Source: JBJKSO01 sp046703825 (GTDB lineage: Bacteria; Chloroflexota; Dormibacteria; Aeolococcales; Bog-877). Taken from it: DNA of 18,952 bases. How positions within the stretch are numbered: position 1 is the stretch's first letter; the number at the start of each line of letters is the position of its first letter. Shown piece by piece: positions 7,268 to 14,216 of this stretch. The notes below the pieces were generated by a model, which was not told the DNA's origin, did no database searches, and saw only the letters and a program-made list of their open reading frames with translations. Where the stretch lies: assembly GCA_046703825.1 (NCBI GenBank), contig JBJKSO010000037.1:1-18952 (forward strand). Direction: 5' to 3'. Position numbers and translations under genes: made by a program.

Positions 7268-7633
7268 TCACGGTCGGCTGCCCGGCGCGCCGAGCATAGC
7301 GGCGAGTTCCGGATCGGGCATGAACGCGCGGACCTCTTGGGGGCAGCGGCAGGCGGAGGCGAACTTGGCAGCCCACTGCAGCGCTTCCTCGCGGGAGGAG
7401 ACTTCGACGATCGACATTCCCCCGATCGCCTGCGGATACGGGCCGGGGGAAGCCTCCCCGTCGGTGGTCACGATGCTGGCCCTCTGGTGCTCCAGGCCGC
7501 CGCCGAACACCAACACCCCCGCATCCACCGCCTCTTGGGCGACCAGGTGCGCGGCCCTGCCAACGGCCGCCAACTCCTCCTCAGGGACGTGGTCCATCGC
7601 ACCGGCATCGAACGAGATCAGGTAGCGCGCCAT
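7268..7633 (-). CDS. YCII-domain (COG3795/DGPF) protein
   Basis: A 121-residue protein of the YCII-related, dimeric alpha-beta ferredoxin-like family. It begins MARYLISFDAGAMDHVPEEE, has GVLVFGGGLE, the GPYPQAIGGMSIVEVSSREEALQWA block near residues 64-88, and RCPQEVRAFMPDPE near the end, all typical of COG3795. Function is unknown; relatives often lie beside ECF sigma-factor genes, and none is visible here. The start ATG has GAGGGGG eight bases upstream. An IS481-family insertion ends about 53 bp upstream of the start codon and may have separated the gene from its original promoter. Confidence 0.85.
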   Translation of the reverse strand: MARYLISFDAGAMDHVPEEELAAVGRAAHLVAQEAVDAGVLVFGGGLEHQRASIVTTDGEASPGPYPQAIGGMSIVEVSSREEALQWAAKFASACRCPQEVRAFMPDPELAAMLGAPGSRP

Positions 7634-7686
7634 CCCATTACCCCCTCAGTGACCAGTCTTACCTCGACGTGAACCAGAGCGCCTAG

Positions 7687-7721
7687 GCTGAACAGCCCAC
7701 GGGATGTGTAGACAGTTGTGG
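7687..7721 (+). repeat. Left terminal inverted repeat of the IS
   Basis: This 35-bp arm is an imperfect inverted copy of 8784-8818 with 26 of 35 positions identical. The longest shared block includes TGTAGACAG. It sits just past the transposase stop at 7723. Confidence 0.65.
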
Positions 7722-7722
7722 C

Positions 7723-8709
7723 TCACCGTGGGCGCATCTTTCTAGCACCATAGACCAGCTGCGCCGGGGTACGTCCGTTGGTGTGGCGGCCGGTGTGGGC
7801 GCGCTCGAAGTTGTAAAAGCGCAGGTAGCGGGCCAGATCCCGGCGCAGGGCGGTGTACTTGGGCACCAAAGAGCGGGCGAAGGTGGGTCGCCAGCACTCC
7901 TCCAGGATGGTGCGCTGCACCCGTTCCACGCAGCCGTTGCTCTGGGGCCGGCCGGCGCGGATGTAGTGCAGCTCGGCTCCCTCCCGAGCCACCGCTCGGC
8001 GGAACTCCTGGGAGCGAAACTCACTGCCATTGTCCGTGTAGACCGCCTTCAGCTTCCAACCGGCCCGGGAGAGCTCGCCGGCCACCTGGTGCACCAGCGC
8101 CGAGGTGTAGCCGGCCGAGGGGTTCATCGGGGTCACCCGGACCAAGCCCCAGGTGTAGGCGCTGTAGGCGTCAATCGCCGTGTACTGCCATACCTTGCCC
8201 TTGGTGCCCGAGAGCCGGCCAATGTGGAAGCAGTCCAACTGCACCAGGTCCCCGGGCTGGTGCACGTCCAGGTGCTGCTCTGGCGGCTCTGGGGGTGGCG
8301 CCGGCTCGGGTGGGGCCGAGTAGCCGGCCACCAGGCTCAAGCGCCGCTGCCGGGTGCTGATGCCGTGCCGCCGCAGCACCTTGAACACCCCACTGGGCGA
8401 GATCACCAGGCCGCCCCACATCACCAACCGCAACTCAGCCGAGAGCCGCCTCGGTCCCAGCCCGGGCTGGCCCAAAGCCATGGCCACCACCCGCTGCTCC
8501 AAAAAAGGCGCCAGCTGGTTGGGCATCCGCGGCCGGCGCCGCTCCCTCGGTCTCAGGATCTCCAGCCCATGCCGCTCCACCAAGGGCTTCCAGCGGCAGT
8601 ACCAGGAGCGGTGGAAGCCACGCTCCCGGCAGGCCTGGCTCACCCCAACTTCCCTGGCCCGGGCGAACAGGCGAACACGGTCACGGAAGATCAGGTCATC
8701 ATTGGTCAC
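7723..8709 (-). CDS. IS481-family DDE transposase
   Basis: A 328-residue transposase that cuts and rejoins the IS ends. An N-terminal helix-turn-helix region (FARAREVGVSQACRERGFHR) is followed by a second HTH-like segment and an integrase (rve) core. The catalytic triad is Asp159 in QLDCFHIG, Asp226 in YTDNGSEF and Glu262 in GCVERVQRT, spaced as DD(35)E. The C-terminus has the usual LRFYNFERAHTGRHTNGRTPAQLV block. No frameshift or stop interrupts it, so it may be active. The GTG at 8709 is chosen because GGGAGGGGG lies five bases upstream; the frame is open to a TTG at 8742. An IS3-type OrfB is less likely, because there is no separate OrfA or frameshift signal and the N-terminal HTH is on the same frame. 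Confidence 0.88.
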   Translation of the reverse strand: MTNDDLIFRDRVRLFARAREVGVSQACRERGFHRSWYCRWKPLVERHGLEILRPRERRRPRMPNQLAPFLEQRVVAMALGQPGLGPRRLSAELRLVMWGGLVISPSGVFKVLRRHGISTRQRRLSLVAGYSAPPEPAPPPEPPEQHLDVHQPGDLVQLDCFHIGRLSGTKGKVWQYTAIDAYSAYTWGLVRVTPMNPSAGYTSALVHQVAGELSRAGWKLKAVYTDNGSEFRSQEFRRAVAREGAELHYIRAGRPQSNGCVERVQRTILEECWRPTFARSLVPKYTALRRDLARYLRFYNFERAHTGRHTNGRTPAQLVYGARKMRPR

Positions 8710-8783
8710 GGCGGCCCCCTCCCTTGAGCTTTGAACACCCAAAGGATGGGCCGCTTTTCCTTGCCCAGGAACCCCGCTCAGGC

Positions 8784-8818
8784 CCCCAGCTGTCTACAGA
8801 ACTTGTGAGCCGTTCAGG
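8784..8818 (-). repeat. Right terminal inverted repeat of the IS
   Basis: Partner of the arm at 7687-7721, located upstream of the transposase start. It contains CTGTCTACA and ends in GTTCAGG, with CTAG following at 8819-8822. Confidence 0.65.
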
Positions 8819-8822
8819 CTAG

Positions 8823-9728
8823 TTCGGATCGCAGGTGCGCCCACCAGACCTGACACACCGCCCAGCCGAATCTGTCGCGCCTCCCAAACTCCCGGCCGCA
8901 AGCGGTGGCGAAGCTCTTGGCTAAATGGTGACACAATCGCATCGTCCATCGTCAAACGGAGATCCAAAAAGCTATGAGCCCTGCATGCCGACACTCAAAA
9001 TCATCCGGCCAAGGCTGCTTGAATTGCTCTTTGAGGTCCTCACCTACCAGCAACCTATAAGGTAATGCGACAATTGCCGCTTAACGCCCAGACGTTTGAC
9101 GTCATAGCTACAGCGCCAAACTGCTAGAGCGAGCGCTTGAGCCGGCTCCAGGTGGTTAGCGAACGCCCCTGGAGCGGGCCGTCCACGTACAGGGTGGTGC
9201 AGGACTTGAGCTTCGGTACCGATAGACAGAACGCTGTGAACGCGAGGGTAATCACGAACGGATCAGACTGGCCATGGATTGGCGTTACCCCCGGTCTTGG
9301 TGCAGACACTGGCGCTGACTTCCGGTCCAGCGCGGGGACCTGGACCCCTTGGGGTGAGGTTGCGTTCAACTCCACAGACAGCAACTATGGCAGATATCCT
9401 AACACCAACTCAAATTTCTTCGTCCCTTGCTCCAGCCATAACTATAGTTGTTATGCCTCCTGATGACGGACCGGCACCGTCGCCCGTGTGCAGTCCGCTG
9501 CAACTCCCAGTCACCTATGACTATGAGCGACCCGCGAATCTCACAGTGGGTGTACCTCGAAGTTTCGTAGCCTGGCGCAACCGCAAATAATACTCGTTGC
9601 TCGCTGCCAGCAACCCCAGCTGGGGGTGCTCGTGGCGGAACTCCTGGAAGCCATCGCCGACAAGGTAGCGCTGACGGTCGTCCAGGCGGTCAAAGCAGAG
9701 TTGCTGAATTCGCAGCGAATCGCTTGGG
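8823..9728. other. Lower-GC interval without a convincing gene
   Basis: About 900 bp between the IS and the tRNA-Ser gene are clearly richer in A/T than the rest of the window. Open frames here are short, lack ribosome-binding sites and match no family I recognise. Small signals include a perfect GACGT-TTG-ACGTC inverted repeat (9091-9103) and a frame at 9593-9727 with an amphipathic stretch (VAELLEAIADKVAL) that runs into the tRNA gene and so cannot be a complete gene. The stretch may be decayed DNA from an insertion next to the tRNA. Confidence 0.6.
9137..9463 (+). CDS. Doubtful hypothetical ORF or gene remnant (108 aa)
   Basis: Not recognised. The frame starts with TTG and lacks a ribosome-binding site. 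Its composition, rich in Asn, Ser, Thr, Gly, Trp and Tyr (for example GADTGADFRSSAGTWTPWGE and STDSNYGRYPNTNSNFF), looks like an extracellular or structural protein rather than random GC-rich frame, and it ends with Cys-containing CSSHNYSCYAS. No signal peptide is visible at its start, so if it was a gene it has probably lost its 5' part. It lies in the low-GC interval between an IS and a tRNA gene, where decayed foreign genes are common. Confidence 0.25.
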   Translation: MSRLQVVSERPWSGPSTYRVVQDLSFGTDRQNAVNARVITNGSDWPWIGVTPGLGADTGADFRSSAGTWTPWGEVAFNSTDSNYGRYPNTNSNFFVPCSSHNYSCYAS

Positions 9729-9813
9729 CGGAGGGAGAGGGATTCGAACCCCCGGAGGCTTGCGCCTCAGCGGTTTTCAAGACCGCCGCAATCGACCGCT
9801 CTGCCATCCCTCC
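9729..9813 (-). tRNA. tRNA-Ser (anticodon UGA)
   Basis: An 85-nt class II tRNA. The acceptor stem GGAGGGA/TCCCTCC pairs perfectly (9807-9813 with 9730-9736), and position 9729 gives discriminator G73. The anticodon stem GCGGT/ACCGC encloses CTTGAAA with anticodon TGA. The long variable arm (TGAGGC-GCAA-GCCTC region) is typical of tRNA-Ser. The T loop GGTTCGAATCC is canonical. The 3' CCA is not encoded. The mature 5' end is only 3 nt after the serS stop codon, so the tRNA is probably released from the serS transcript by RNase P. Confidence 0.96.
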
Positions 9814-9816
9814 CGG

Positions 9817-11088
9817 CTAATCGATCTCCTGGATGCCGCCCATGTAGGGTAGGAGCGCATCGGGAACCTTCACCGTTTTCCGCGAGGTCTGGTAGGTCTC
9901 CAGCACACAGTCGAAGGTGCGCGGCAGTGCCAGGGCACTCCCATTGAGGGTGTGCACGTACTCGGGCCGGCCCTTGCCGCTGCGGAAGCGGATGCCGGCG
10001 CGCCTTGCCTGGAAGTCGGCGAAGACGGAGCAGGACGATACCTCCAGGAACCGCTGCATGCCCGGCGCCCAGGCGTCGATGTCGTACTTCTTCCACTGCG
10101 CGAAGCCCATGTCGCCGGCGCACATGAGCCGCACCCGGTAGTGCAAGCCCAAAGCCTGCAGCACCGATTCGGCGTCCGCGACCAAACCGTCCAGCTCGTC
10201 CAGCGAGCGGGCGGGATGGGTGAACTTGACCAGTTCCACCTTGGAGAACTGGTGCAGGCGCACGTAACCACGGGTGTCTTTGCCGGCGGCTCCCGCCTCG
10301 CTGCGCCAGCAGGGAGTCCAAGCCACGTGACGAATGGGAAGGTCGTCCGCGTCCAGAACCTCGTCTCGGTAGAGGTTGGTGACCGGTACCTCCGCGGTGG
10401 GAATGAGGAAGCGGTCGCCCTCCAACACGTGGAAGGCGTCCTCCTCGAACTTGGGCAGGTTGGCGGTCCCCACCATGCAGTCGCGGCTCACCATGTAGGG
10501 TGGCGCGATCTCGCGGTAGCCGTGGTCACGCACGGCAACGTCCAGCATCAGCCAGCCGAGCGCGCGCTCCAGGCGCGCGCCTACGCCGCGCAGGATGGCG
10601 AAGCGGCTCCCAGCAAGCTTGGCCGCCCGCTCGAAGTCGAAGAGCCCGAGCCGCTCCCCGAGGTCGTAATGCGGCAGCGGCGAAAAGTCGAACTGCGGGG
10701 GTTTGCCCCAGGTCCGGACCACGACGTTGTCCTCGTCTCCAAGACCGTCGGGCACCGATGGATGGGGTGGGTTGGGCACGAGCAGCAGCAGCCCCTCGAG
10801 GCGCTCCTGGAGCACCTTGCGCGACGCCTGCGACTCCTGGATCCGGTTGCGCAGCGCCGCCAGCTGCTCCCTCTCGCCCGCCGCTTCCGGGCCCCCGCCG
10901 CGGGCCAGGCGGCCGAGCTCGGCCGAGCGGCGGTTCAGCTCGGCGCGCGCCGCCTCCTCCTCCGCCAGCAGGCGGCGATGCTGTTGGTCCAGCTCCAGCA
11001 GCTCATCCACCGGCGCCGACTCGCCCTTGCGCTGGGCTCCCGCGCGGACTTGGTCAGGGTGATCGCGGATGTAGCTGAGCGGGAGCAC
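9817..11088 (-). CDS. serS: Seryl-tRNA synthetase
   Basis: Cytoplasmic class II synthetase that charges tRNA-Ser with serine; 423 residues, the normal length. The N-terminal tRNA-binding coiled coil spans about 28-105. The catalytic core shows TAEVP (231-235) and motif 2 from CWRSEAGAAGKDTRGYVRLH (about 260-279). Motif 3 is NGSALALPRTF (382-392) followed by LETYQ and the end signature YMGG. Motif 3 carries ALP where E. coli has AVG, a variant I recall in other lineages. The start is GTG with no clear Shine-Dalgarno, 9 bp after the lysS stop, so translation probably depends on coupling. Immediately downstream is a cognate tRNA-Ser gene, giving an enzyme-substrate gene pair. Confidence 0.97.
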   Translation of the reverse strand: MLPLSYIRDHPDQVRAGAQRKGESAPVDELLELDQQHRRLLAEEEAARAELNRRSAELGRLARGGGPEAAGEREQLAALRNRIQESQASRKVLQERLEGLLLLVPNPPHPSVPDGLGDEDNVVVRTWGKPPQFDFSPLPHYDLGERLGLFDFERAAKLAGSRFAILRGVGARLERALGWLMLDVAVRDHGYREIAPPYMVSRDCMVGTANLPKFEEDAFHVLEGDRFLIPTAEVPVTNLYRDEVLDADDLPIRHVAWTPCWRSEAGAAGKDTRGYVRLHQFSKVELVKFTHPARSLDELDGLVADAESVLQALGLHYRVRLMCAGDMGFAQWKKYDIDAWAPGMQRFLEVSSCSVFADFQARRAGIRFRSGKGRPEYVHTLNGSALALPRTFDCVLETYQTSRKTVKVPDALLPYMGGIQEID

Positions 11089-11097
11089 CGCTACAGC

Positions 11098-12588
11098 CTA
11101 GAGACTTCCGGGCGGCTCACCGGGCTCGGGGCGCAGTGACGGGAAGAGGAGGACGTCGCGGATCGAGGCGGCCCCGGTCACCAACATAACCAGGCGGTCG
11201 ACTCCGATCCCGATCCCGCCGGCCGGCGGCATCCCGTACTCCAGCGCCTCGACGAAGTCCTCGTCGAAGGGATGGGCCTCAGGGTCTCCACTCTGGCGCA
11301 GCCGCGCCTGCTCCTCGAGGCGGCGGCGCTGGTCGAGCGGATCGTTGAGCTCGGTGAAGGCGTTGGCCAGCTCACGTCCGGCCGCCACCAGCTCGAACCT
11401 CTCCACAAAGCGCTCGTCCGGGCTGCGGCGGGCCAGCGGGGAAACCTCGACGGGATGTCGGGTGACGAAGACGGGCCGCTGCAACTTGGGTTCGACCAGG
11501 GCGTCGTAGGCGGCCACCAGCAGGCGGCCCGGCGTCGCCCCGGCGGGTGCCTGGATCCCGAGGTCGAGGAGCTGCTCCTTGGCGCCGGCGGGGTCCAGCC
11601 AGCACCGCTCGGGGTCGAGCGGGGTCAGCTCGCTCACCAGCTCGGACATGGTCCGCACCGGGTAGGGCGGGGTCAGGTCCAGCGGTCCCGCCGCCCCGGC
11701 CGCAGCCTGGGCGGCGCCGACCAGGCTCTGGCACAGGTCCATCATCGTCTCCAGGTTGCCGTAGGCCTCGTAGGCCTCGAGCATGGTGAACTCCGGGTTG
11801 TGACGCGGCGAGAGCCCCTCGTTGCGGAAGATCCGCCCGATCTCGTAGACGCGCTCGAAGCCTGCCACCAACAGCCGCTTGAGGTAGAGCTCGAGGGCGA
11901 TCCGAAGGTAGAAGTCCGAATCCAGGGCGTTGTGGTGGGTTAGGAACGGCCGAGCCTCGCCACCCCCCGGGATCGGCTGCAGCACCGGCGTCTCCACCTC
12001 CAGGAACCGCCGCTCATCCAAGACCCGGCGGAGCGCCGAGACGATCTGGCTCCGCTGCCGGAACCGCTGGCGCCCGTCCGGGTCGGAGAGCAGGTCGAGG
12101 TAGCGGCGCCGGTATCGCAGCTCGGTGTCGACCACCCCGCGGTGCTTGGCGGCGGGGGGGCGCAGAGCCTTGGCCAGCAGTGACAGGCGCTCGAGTGCAA
12201 GCGTCGGCTCGCCGCGCCGGGTTCGGGTCAGCCACCCCTCGGCCCCCACGATGTCACCCAGGTCTAGCCCGGCCAGCAGCGCCAGCGGCTCCGCAGAGCT
12301 GGCCCGGGAGGCCATCAGCTGGAGCCGCCCGCTCTCGTCGAAGCAGTCGGCGAAGGCCACCCCGCCCGACACCCTGGAGCGAAGCAGGCGGCCGGCGACC
12401 CGCACGCTGGGGCCACGCCCCTCCACTTGGTCCGGCGCCAGCGCGGCCGCCCCGGCACAGCTGTGGTCGGGATGGAAGTCCACTCCCCAGGGGGCCAGAC
12501 CCCGAGCCCGCAGCGCCTCCGCCTTGCGCAGGCGGTCGCCGACGATCTCGCTCAGAGCCCTACCGCCCTGCGGCGGCGGGAGGGTCAC
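11098..12588 (-). CDS. lysS: Lysyl-tRNA synthetase, class II
   Basis: Charges tRNA-Lys with lysine; 496 residues. An OB-fold anticodon-binding domain lies at about 60-145 (VRVAGRLLRSRVSGGVAFAD). The class II core follows: RYRRRYLDLLSDP (158-170), motif 1 region VETPVLQPIPGGGEARPF, motif 2 FRNEGLSPRHNPEFTMLEAY (254-273), and motif 3 GIGIGVDRLVMLVTGAASIRD near the C-terminus. These distinguish it from aspartyl and asparaginyl enzymes. The GTG start overlaps the greA stop by 4 bp (GTGA on the minus strand, 12585-12588), so the two are translationally coupled. It is part of the greA-lysS-serS-tRNA-Ser series. The first ~20 residues are not conserved. Confidence 0.97.
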   Translation of the reverse strand: MTLPPPQGGRALSEIVGDRLRKAEALRARGLAPWGVDFHPDHSCAGAAALAPDQVEGRGPSVRVAGRLLRSRVSGGVAFADCFDESGRLQLMASRASSAEPLALLAGLDLGDIVGAEGWLTRTRRGEPTLALERLSLLAKALRPPAAKHRGVVDTELRYRRRYLDLLSDPDGRQRFRQRSQIVSALRRVLDERRFLEVETPVLQPIPGGGEARPFLTHHNALDSDFYLRIALELYLKRLLVAGFERVYEIGRIFRNEGLSPRHNPEFTMLEAYEAYGNLETMMDLCQSLVGAAQAAAGAAGPLDLTPPYPVRTMSELVSELTPLDPERCWLDPAGAKEQLLDLGIQAPAGATPGRLLVAAYDALVEPKLQRPVFVTRHPVEVSPLARRSPDERFVERFELVAAGRELANAFTELNDPLDQRRRLEEQARLRQSGDPEAHPFDEDFVEALEYGMPPAGGIGIGVDRLVMLVTGAASIRDVLLFPSLRPEPGEPPGSL

Positions 12589-13052
12589 GCCACCTTGAGA
12601 ATGACGACCTGGCGCGCTCCTCCGGGGGTCTCCACGTCGACCGTCTCTCCAGTCCGCCGACCGAGCAAGGCCTTGCCCACCGGCGACTCCAGGGAGATCC
12701 GCCCGGAGGCGGCATCGGCCTCGGCCGGCCCGACGATGGTGTACCTGCTCTCGCCGAACTCGTCCTTGACCTGCACGGTTGAGCCGAGCGTTACCGACCC
12801 GTCCCGCTTCTCCTCGGTCTCGATCAGGCTGGCGTTGCGGATCATCTGCTCCACGGTGAGGATGCGGCCCTCGACGAAACCCTGCTCGTTCTTGGCATCC
12901 TCGTACTCAGCGTTCTCGGTGAGATCGCCGAACTCCTTGGCGTGCTTGATCCGCTGGGCGATCTCGAGGCGGCGCTCGTTGACCAAGTAGTCGAGTTCCT
13001 CGCGAAGTTTTTGAAGCCCCTCGGGAGTAATGAGGACAGGCTTCTCCTGCAT
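12585..13052 (-). CDS. greA: Transcription elongation factor GreA
   Basis: Rescues backtracked RNA polymerase by inserting a coiled coil into the secondary channel and stimulating transcript cleavage. The 155-residue length is typical (E. coli 158). The N-terminal coiled coil (about 8-75) has the tip EFGDLTENAEYEDAKNEQ with acidic residues Asp43 and Glu46, and the FKBP-like C-terminal domain has ISLESPVGKALLGRRTGE. The frame is open to 13163, but the ATG at 13052 matches the family start (MQEKPVLITPEGLQKLREEL), has GGGAG upstream, and the extra residues are unlike GreA. It is first in the synthetase operon and overlaps lysS by 4 bp. Confidence 0.97.
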   Translation of the reverse strand: MQEKPVLITPEGLQKLREELDYLVNERRLEIAQRIKHAKEFGDLTENAEYEDAKNEQGFVEGRILTVEQMIRNASLIETEEKRDGSVTLGSTVQVKDEFGESRYTIVGPAEADAASGRISLESPVGKALLGRRTGETVDVETPGGARQVVILKVA

Positions 13053-13134
13053 GTTTGCTGTGCTCCCATCGGCATGCGGCCGCGCCATCTGGTGGACCGC
13101 CCGGCACAGAGCCGTAGGCGGTCCGGGGAAGCGA

Positions 13135-13163
13135 AGTCTACCTGAGATCCGGACCGGCAGCAA
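13135..13163 (-). promoter_or_regulatory. Candidate greA promoter
   Basis: Read on the minus strand, TTGCTG (13163-13158) and TAGACT (13140-13135) are separated by exactly 17 bp, giving a leader of about 75 nt before the greA ATG at 13052. Both hexamers are imperfect, so this is a candidate only. It would drive greA, lysS, serS and tRNA-Ser. Confidence 0.4.
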
Positions 13164-13229
13164 CCCTAAGTTGCAGGCCGCCGTGGCAGAACCTTTACGA
13201 GTTTGGAATGTGCCGTTCAGCGCACGCGG

Positions 13230-13319
13230 TGCTACCCTAAGGGTGCTCCGAGCATCGTTCTCAGAGCCTAGGTCTGCCCCCCCCTCTCGGGGCGTCCCTT
13301 TCGGGGGGCGCCCTTTTTT
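13230..13319 (+). ncRNA. Candidate small RNA ending at an orphan terminator
   Basis: An extended -10-like TGCTACCCT (13230-13238) is followed by a small hairpin (GGTGC-TCCGA-GCATC), a run of eight C residues (13277-13284), and a strong intrinsic terminator (13290-13319). No plus-strand gene lies upstream that this terminator could serve: both neighbours, greA and coaX, are on the minus strand. The C run can pair either with GGGG at 13289-13292 or with the G run at 13303-13308 that forms the terminator, so alternative folds are possible. A short transcript of roughly 75 nt is inferred. No known RNA family is recognised with confidence; the C-rich run only loosely recalls the actinobacterial 6C motif. 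Confidence 0.35.
13290..13319 (+). terminator. Strong rho-independent terminator
   Basis: GGGCGTCCC (13290-13298) pairs with GGGGCGCCC (13305-13313) over nine positions with one G-U, around a six-base loop, and is followed by six T residues (13314-13319). The T tract is on the plus strand. On the minus strand the same hairpin lies just after the coaX stop (13325) but lacks a T tract. Confidence 0.8.
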
Positions 13320-13324
13320 CTTTG

Positions 13325-14101
13325 CTAAGTCTGGGATCGGGGCCGGTTCAGCTGGTCCACCAGGCGCAGTCCCTCCAGCTGGATCAGCGGATCGACCAGG
13401 TCGACGCCCCTCACCAGCGGCGCCACCAGCTTGGCCAGCCCGCCGGTGGCCACCACCTTGGGCTGGGACCCCATCTCCTCCCTCAAGCGCTGGATCATCC
13501 CTTCGGCCTGAGCCGCGGCGCCGTACATGATGCCGGCCTGCATCGAGCTGACCGTGGTGCGACCCAAAACCCGCGGGGGGGCAACCAGGTCGACCTTGGG
13601 CAGCCGCGCGGCGCGGGCGAAGAGGGCATCGACCGAGAGCTGCAGCCCGGGAGCGATGGCGCCACCCAGATAGCGACCCTGCTGGTCGATGGCGTCGTAG
13701 ACGGTGGCGGTGCCGAAGCTGACCATGATCGCCGGACCGCCGTAGCGGTGGTGTACGCCGATGGCGGTGGCGATCCGGTCGGCGCCCACGTCCCGGGGCG
13801 GGTCGTAGTTGATCTCGATGCCGGTGCGCGTTCCCGGGCCCACCAAGAGGGCGGCCACCCCTAGGTAGCTCTCCGCCATCTCCTGGAGCGGCTGGTTGAG
13901 GCTGGGCACGACGCTGCTCACCACCACCGCCTCGGCCTCGGCCCGAAGGCCGCGCTGGTCAAGAAAGCTCAGCAGCTGGCCCGCCAACTCATCAGGCGTG
14001 GCCTCGCGCCGGGTGGTGAAGCGGGCATGCGCCCGCAGCTGCTCCCCGTCGAACACCCCCAGGGTGAGGTTGGAATTGCCGACGTCGATGGCTATCAGCA
14101 C
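13325..14101 (-). CDS. coaX: Type III pantothenate kinase
   Basis: Catalyses the first step of coenzyme A synthesis, ATP-dependent phosphorylation of pantothenate; 258 residues, normal for CoaX. The ASKHA-fold signatures are visible: N-terminal phosphate loop IDVGNSNLTLG with Asp6, DVGADRIATAIG (about 104-115) with the GADR motif, FGTATVYDAI (about 129-138), and GGAIAPGLQLSVDALF. Type III enzymes usually need a monovalent cation such as K+ and resist CoA feedback inhibition. The GTG at 14101 is chosen because GGAGG lies seven bases upstream and the family starts there; the frame is open to 14146. It diverges from the dus gene across a ~115-bp region. coaX next to lysS-type genes is a common arrangement in high-GC Gram-positives. 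Confidence 0.96.
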   Translation of the reverse strand: MLIAIDVGNSNLTLGVFDGEQLRAHARFTTRREATPDELAGQLLSFLDQRGLRAEAEAVVVSSVVPSLNQPLQEMAESYLGVAALLVGPGTRTGIEINYDPPRDVGADRIATAIGVHHRYGGPAIMVSFGTATVYDAIDQQGRYLGGAIAPGLQLSVDALFARAARLPKVDLVAPPRVLGRTTVSSMQAGIMYGAAAQAEGMIQRLREEMGSQPKVVATGGLAKLVAPLVRGVDLVDPLIQLEGLRLVDQLNRPRSQT

Positions 14102-14131
14102 GCACGGGCCTCCAGGCTGCGACCACCGGCG

Positions 14132-14137
14132 ACTATA
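14132..14137 (-). promoter_or_regulatory. Candidate -10 of coaX
   Basis: Minus-strand TATAGT (5 of 6 matches to TATAAT) lies about 30 bp upstream of the coaX GTG. No good -35 hexamer is seen. On the plus strand the divergent dus gene has only a weaker GATACT at 14181-14186. Confidence 0.35.
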
Positions 14138-14216
14138 CGGCCGCACCGCGGCCGGACAGGGGCCCTCCGACCCGCTGGGGGATACTGCAGGCAGCGCCGC
14201 TTAGGTCAGGAGGAAC

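Larger units (their letters stand above)
7687..8818 (-). mobile_element. IS481-family insertion sequence, apparently intact (about 1.13 kb)
   Basis: A transposase gene lies between imperfect terminal inverted repeats. Reading inward, the left end (from 7687) and the complement of the right end (from 8818) match at 26 of 35 positions, including CTGAAC and the block TGTAGACAG. Both ends are flanked by CTAG (7683-7686 and 8819-8822), which could be a 4-bp target duplication. IS481 of Bordetella is known to target NCTAGN. CTAG is itself a palindrome, so it could equally be the outermost part of the repeats, and the exact boundary is uncertain by a few bases. Confidence 0.75.

Noticed and set aside
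8794..8994. Minus-strand 66-residue frame covering the right end of the IS.
   Set aside because: No ribosome-binding site, ends inside the IS terminal repeat, no family similarity.
9593..9820. Plus-strand frame with an amphipathic segment (VAELLEAIADKVAL) upstream of and through the tRNA gene.
   Set aside because: It runs through the antisense of tRNA-Ser and has no ribosome-binding site or recognisable family; at most a fragment.
9952..11139. Long plus-strand frame (395 residues) antisense to serS.
   Set aside because: Shadow of the strongly conserved serS caused by high G+C; no ribosome-binding site and no family match.
13053..13163. N-terminal extension of GreA by 37 residues.
   Set aside because: Unlike GreA in composition, overlaps the likely promoter (13135-13163), and the ATG at 13052 matches family start and has GGGAG upstream.
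13277..13319. Match to the actinobacterial 6C RNA motif.
   Set aside because: Only one C-run is present rather than two C-rich hairpin loops, so assigning that family is not justified.
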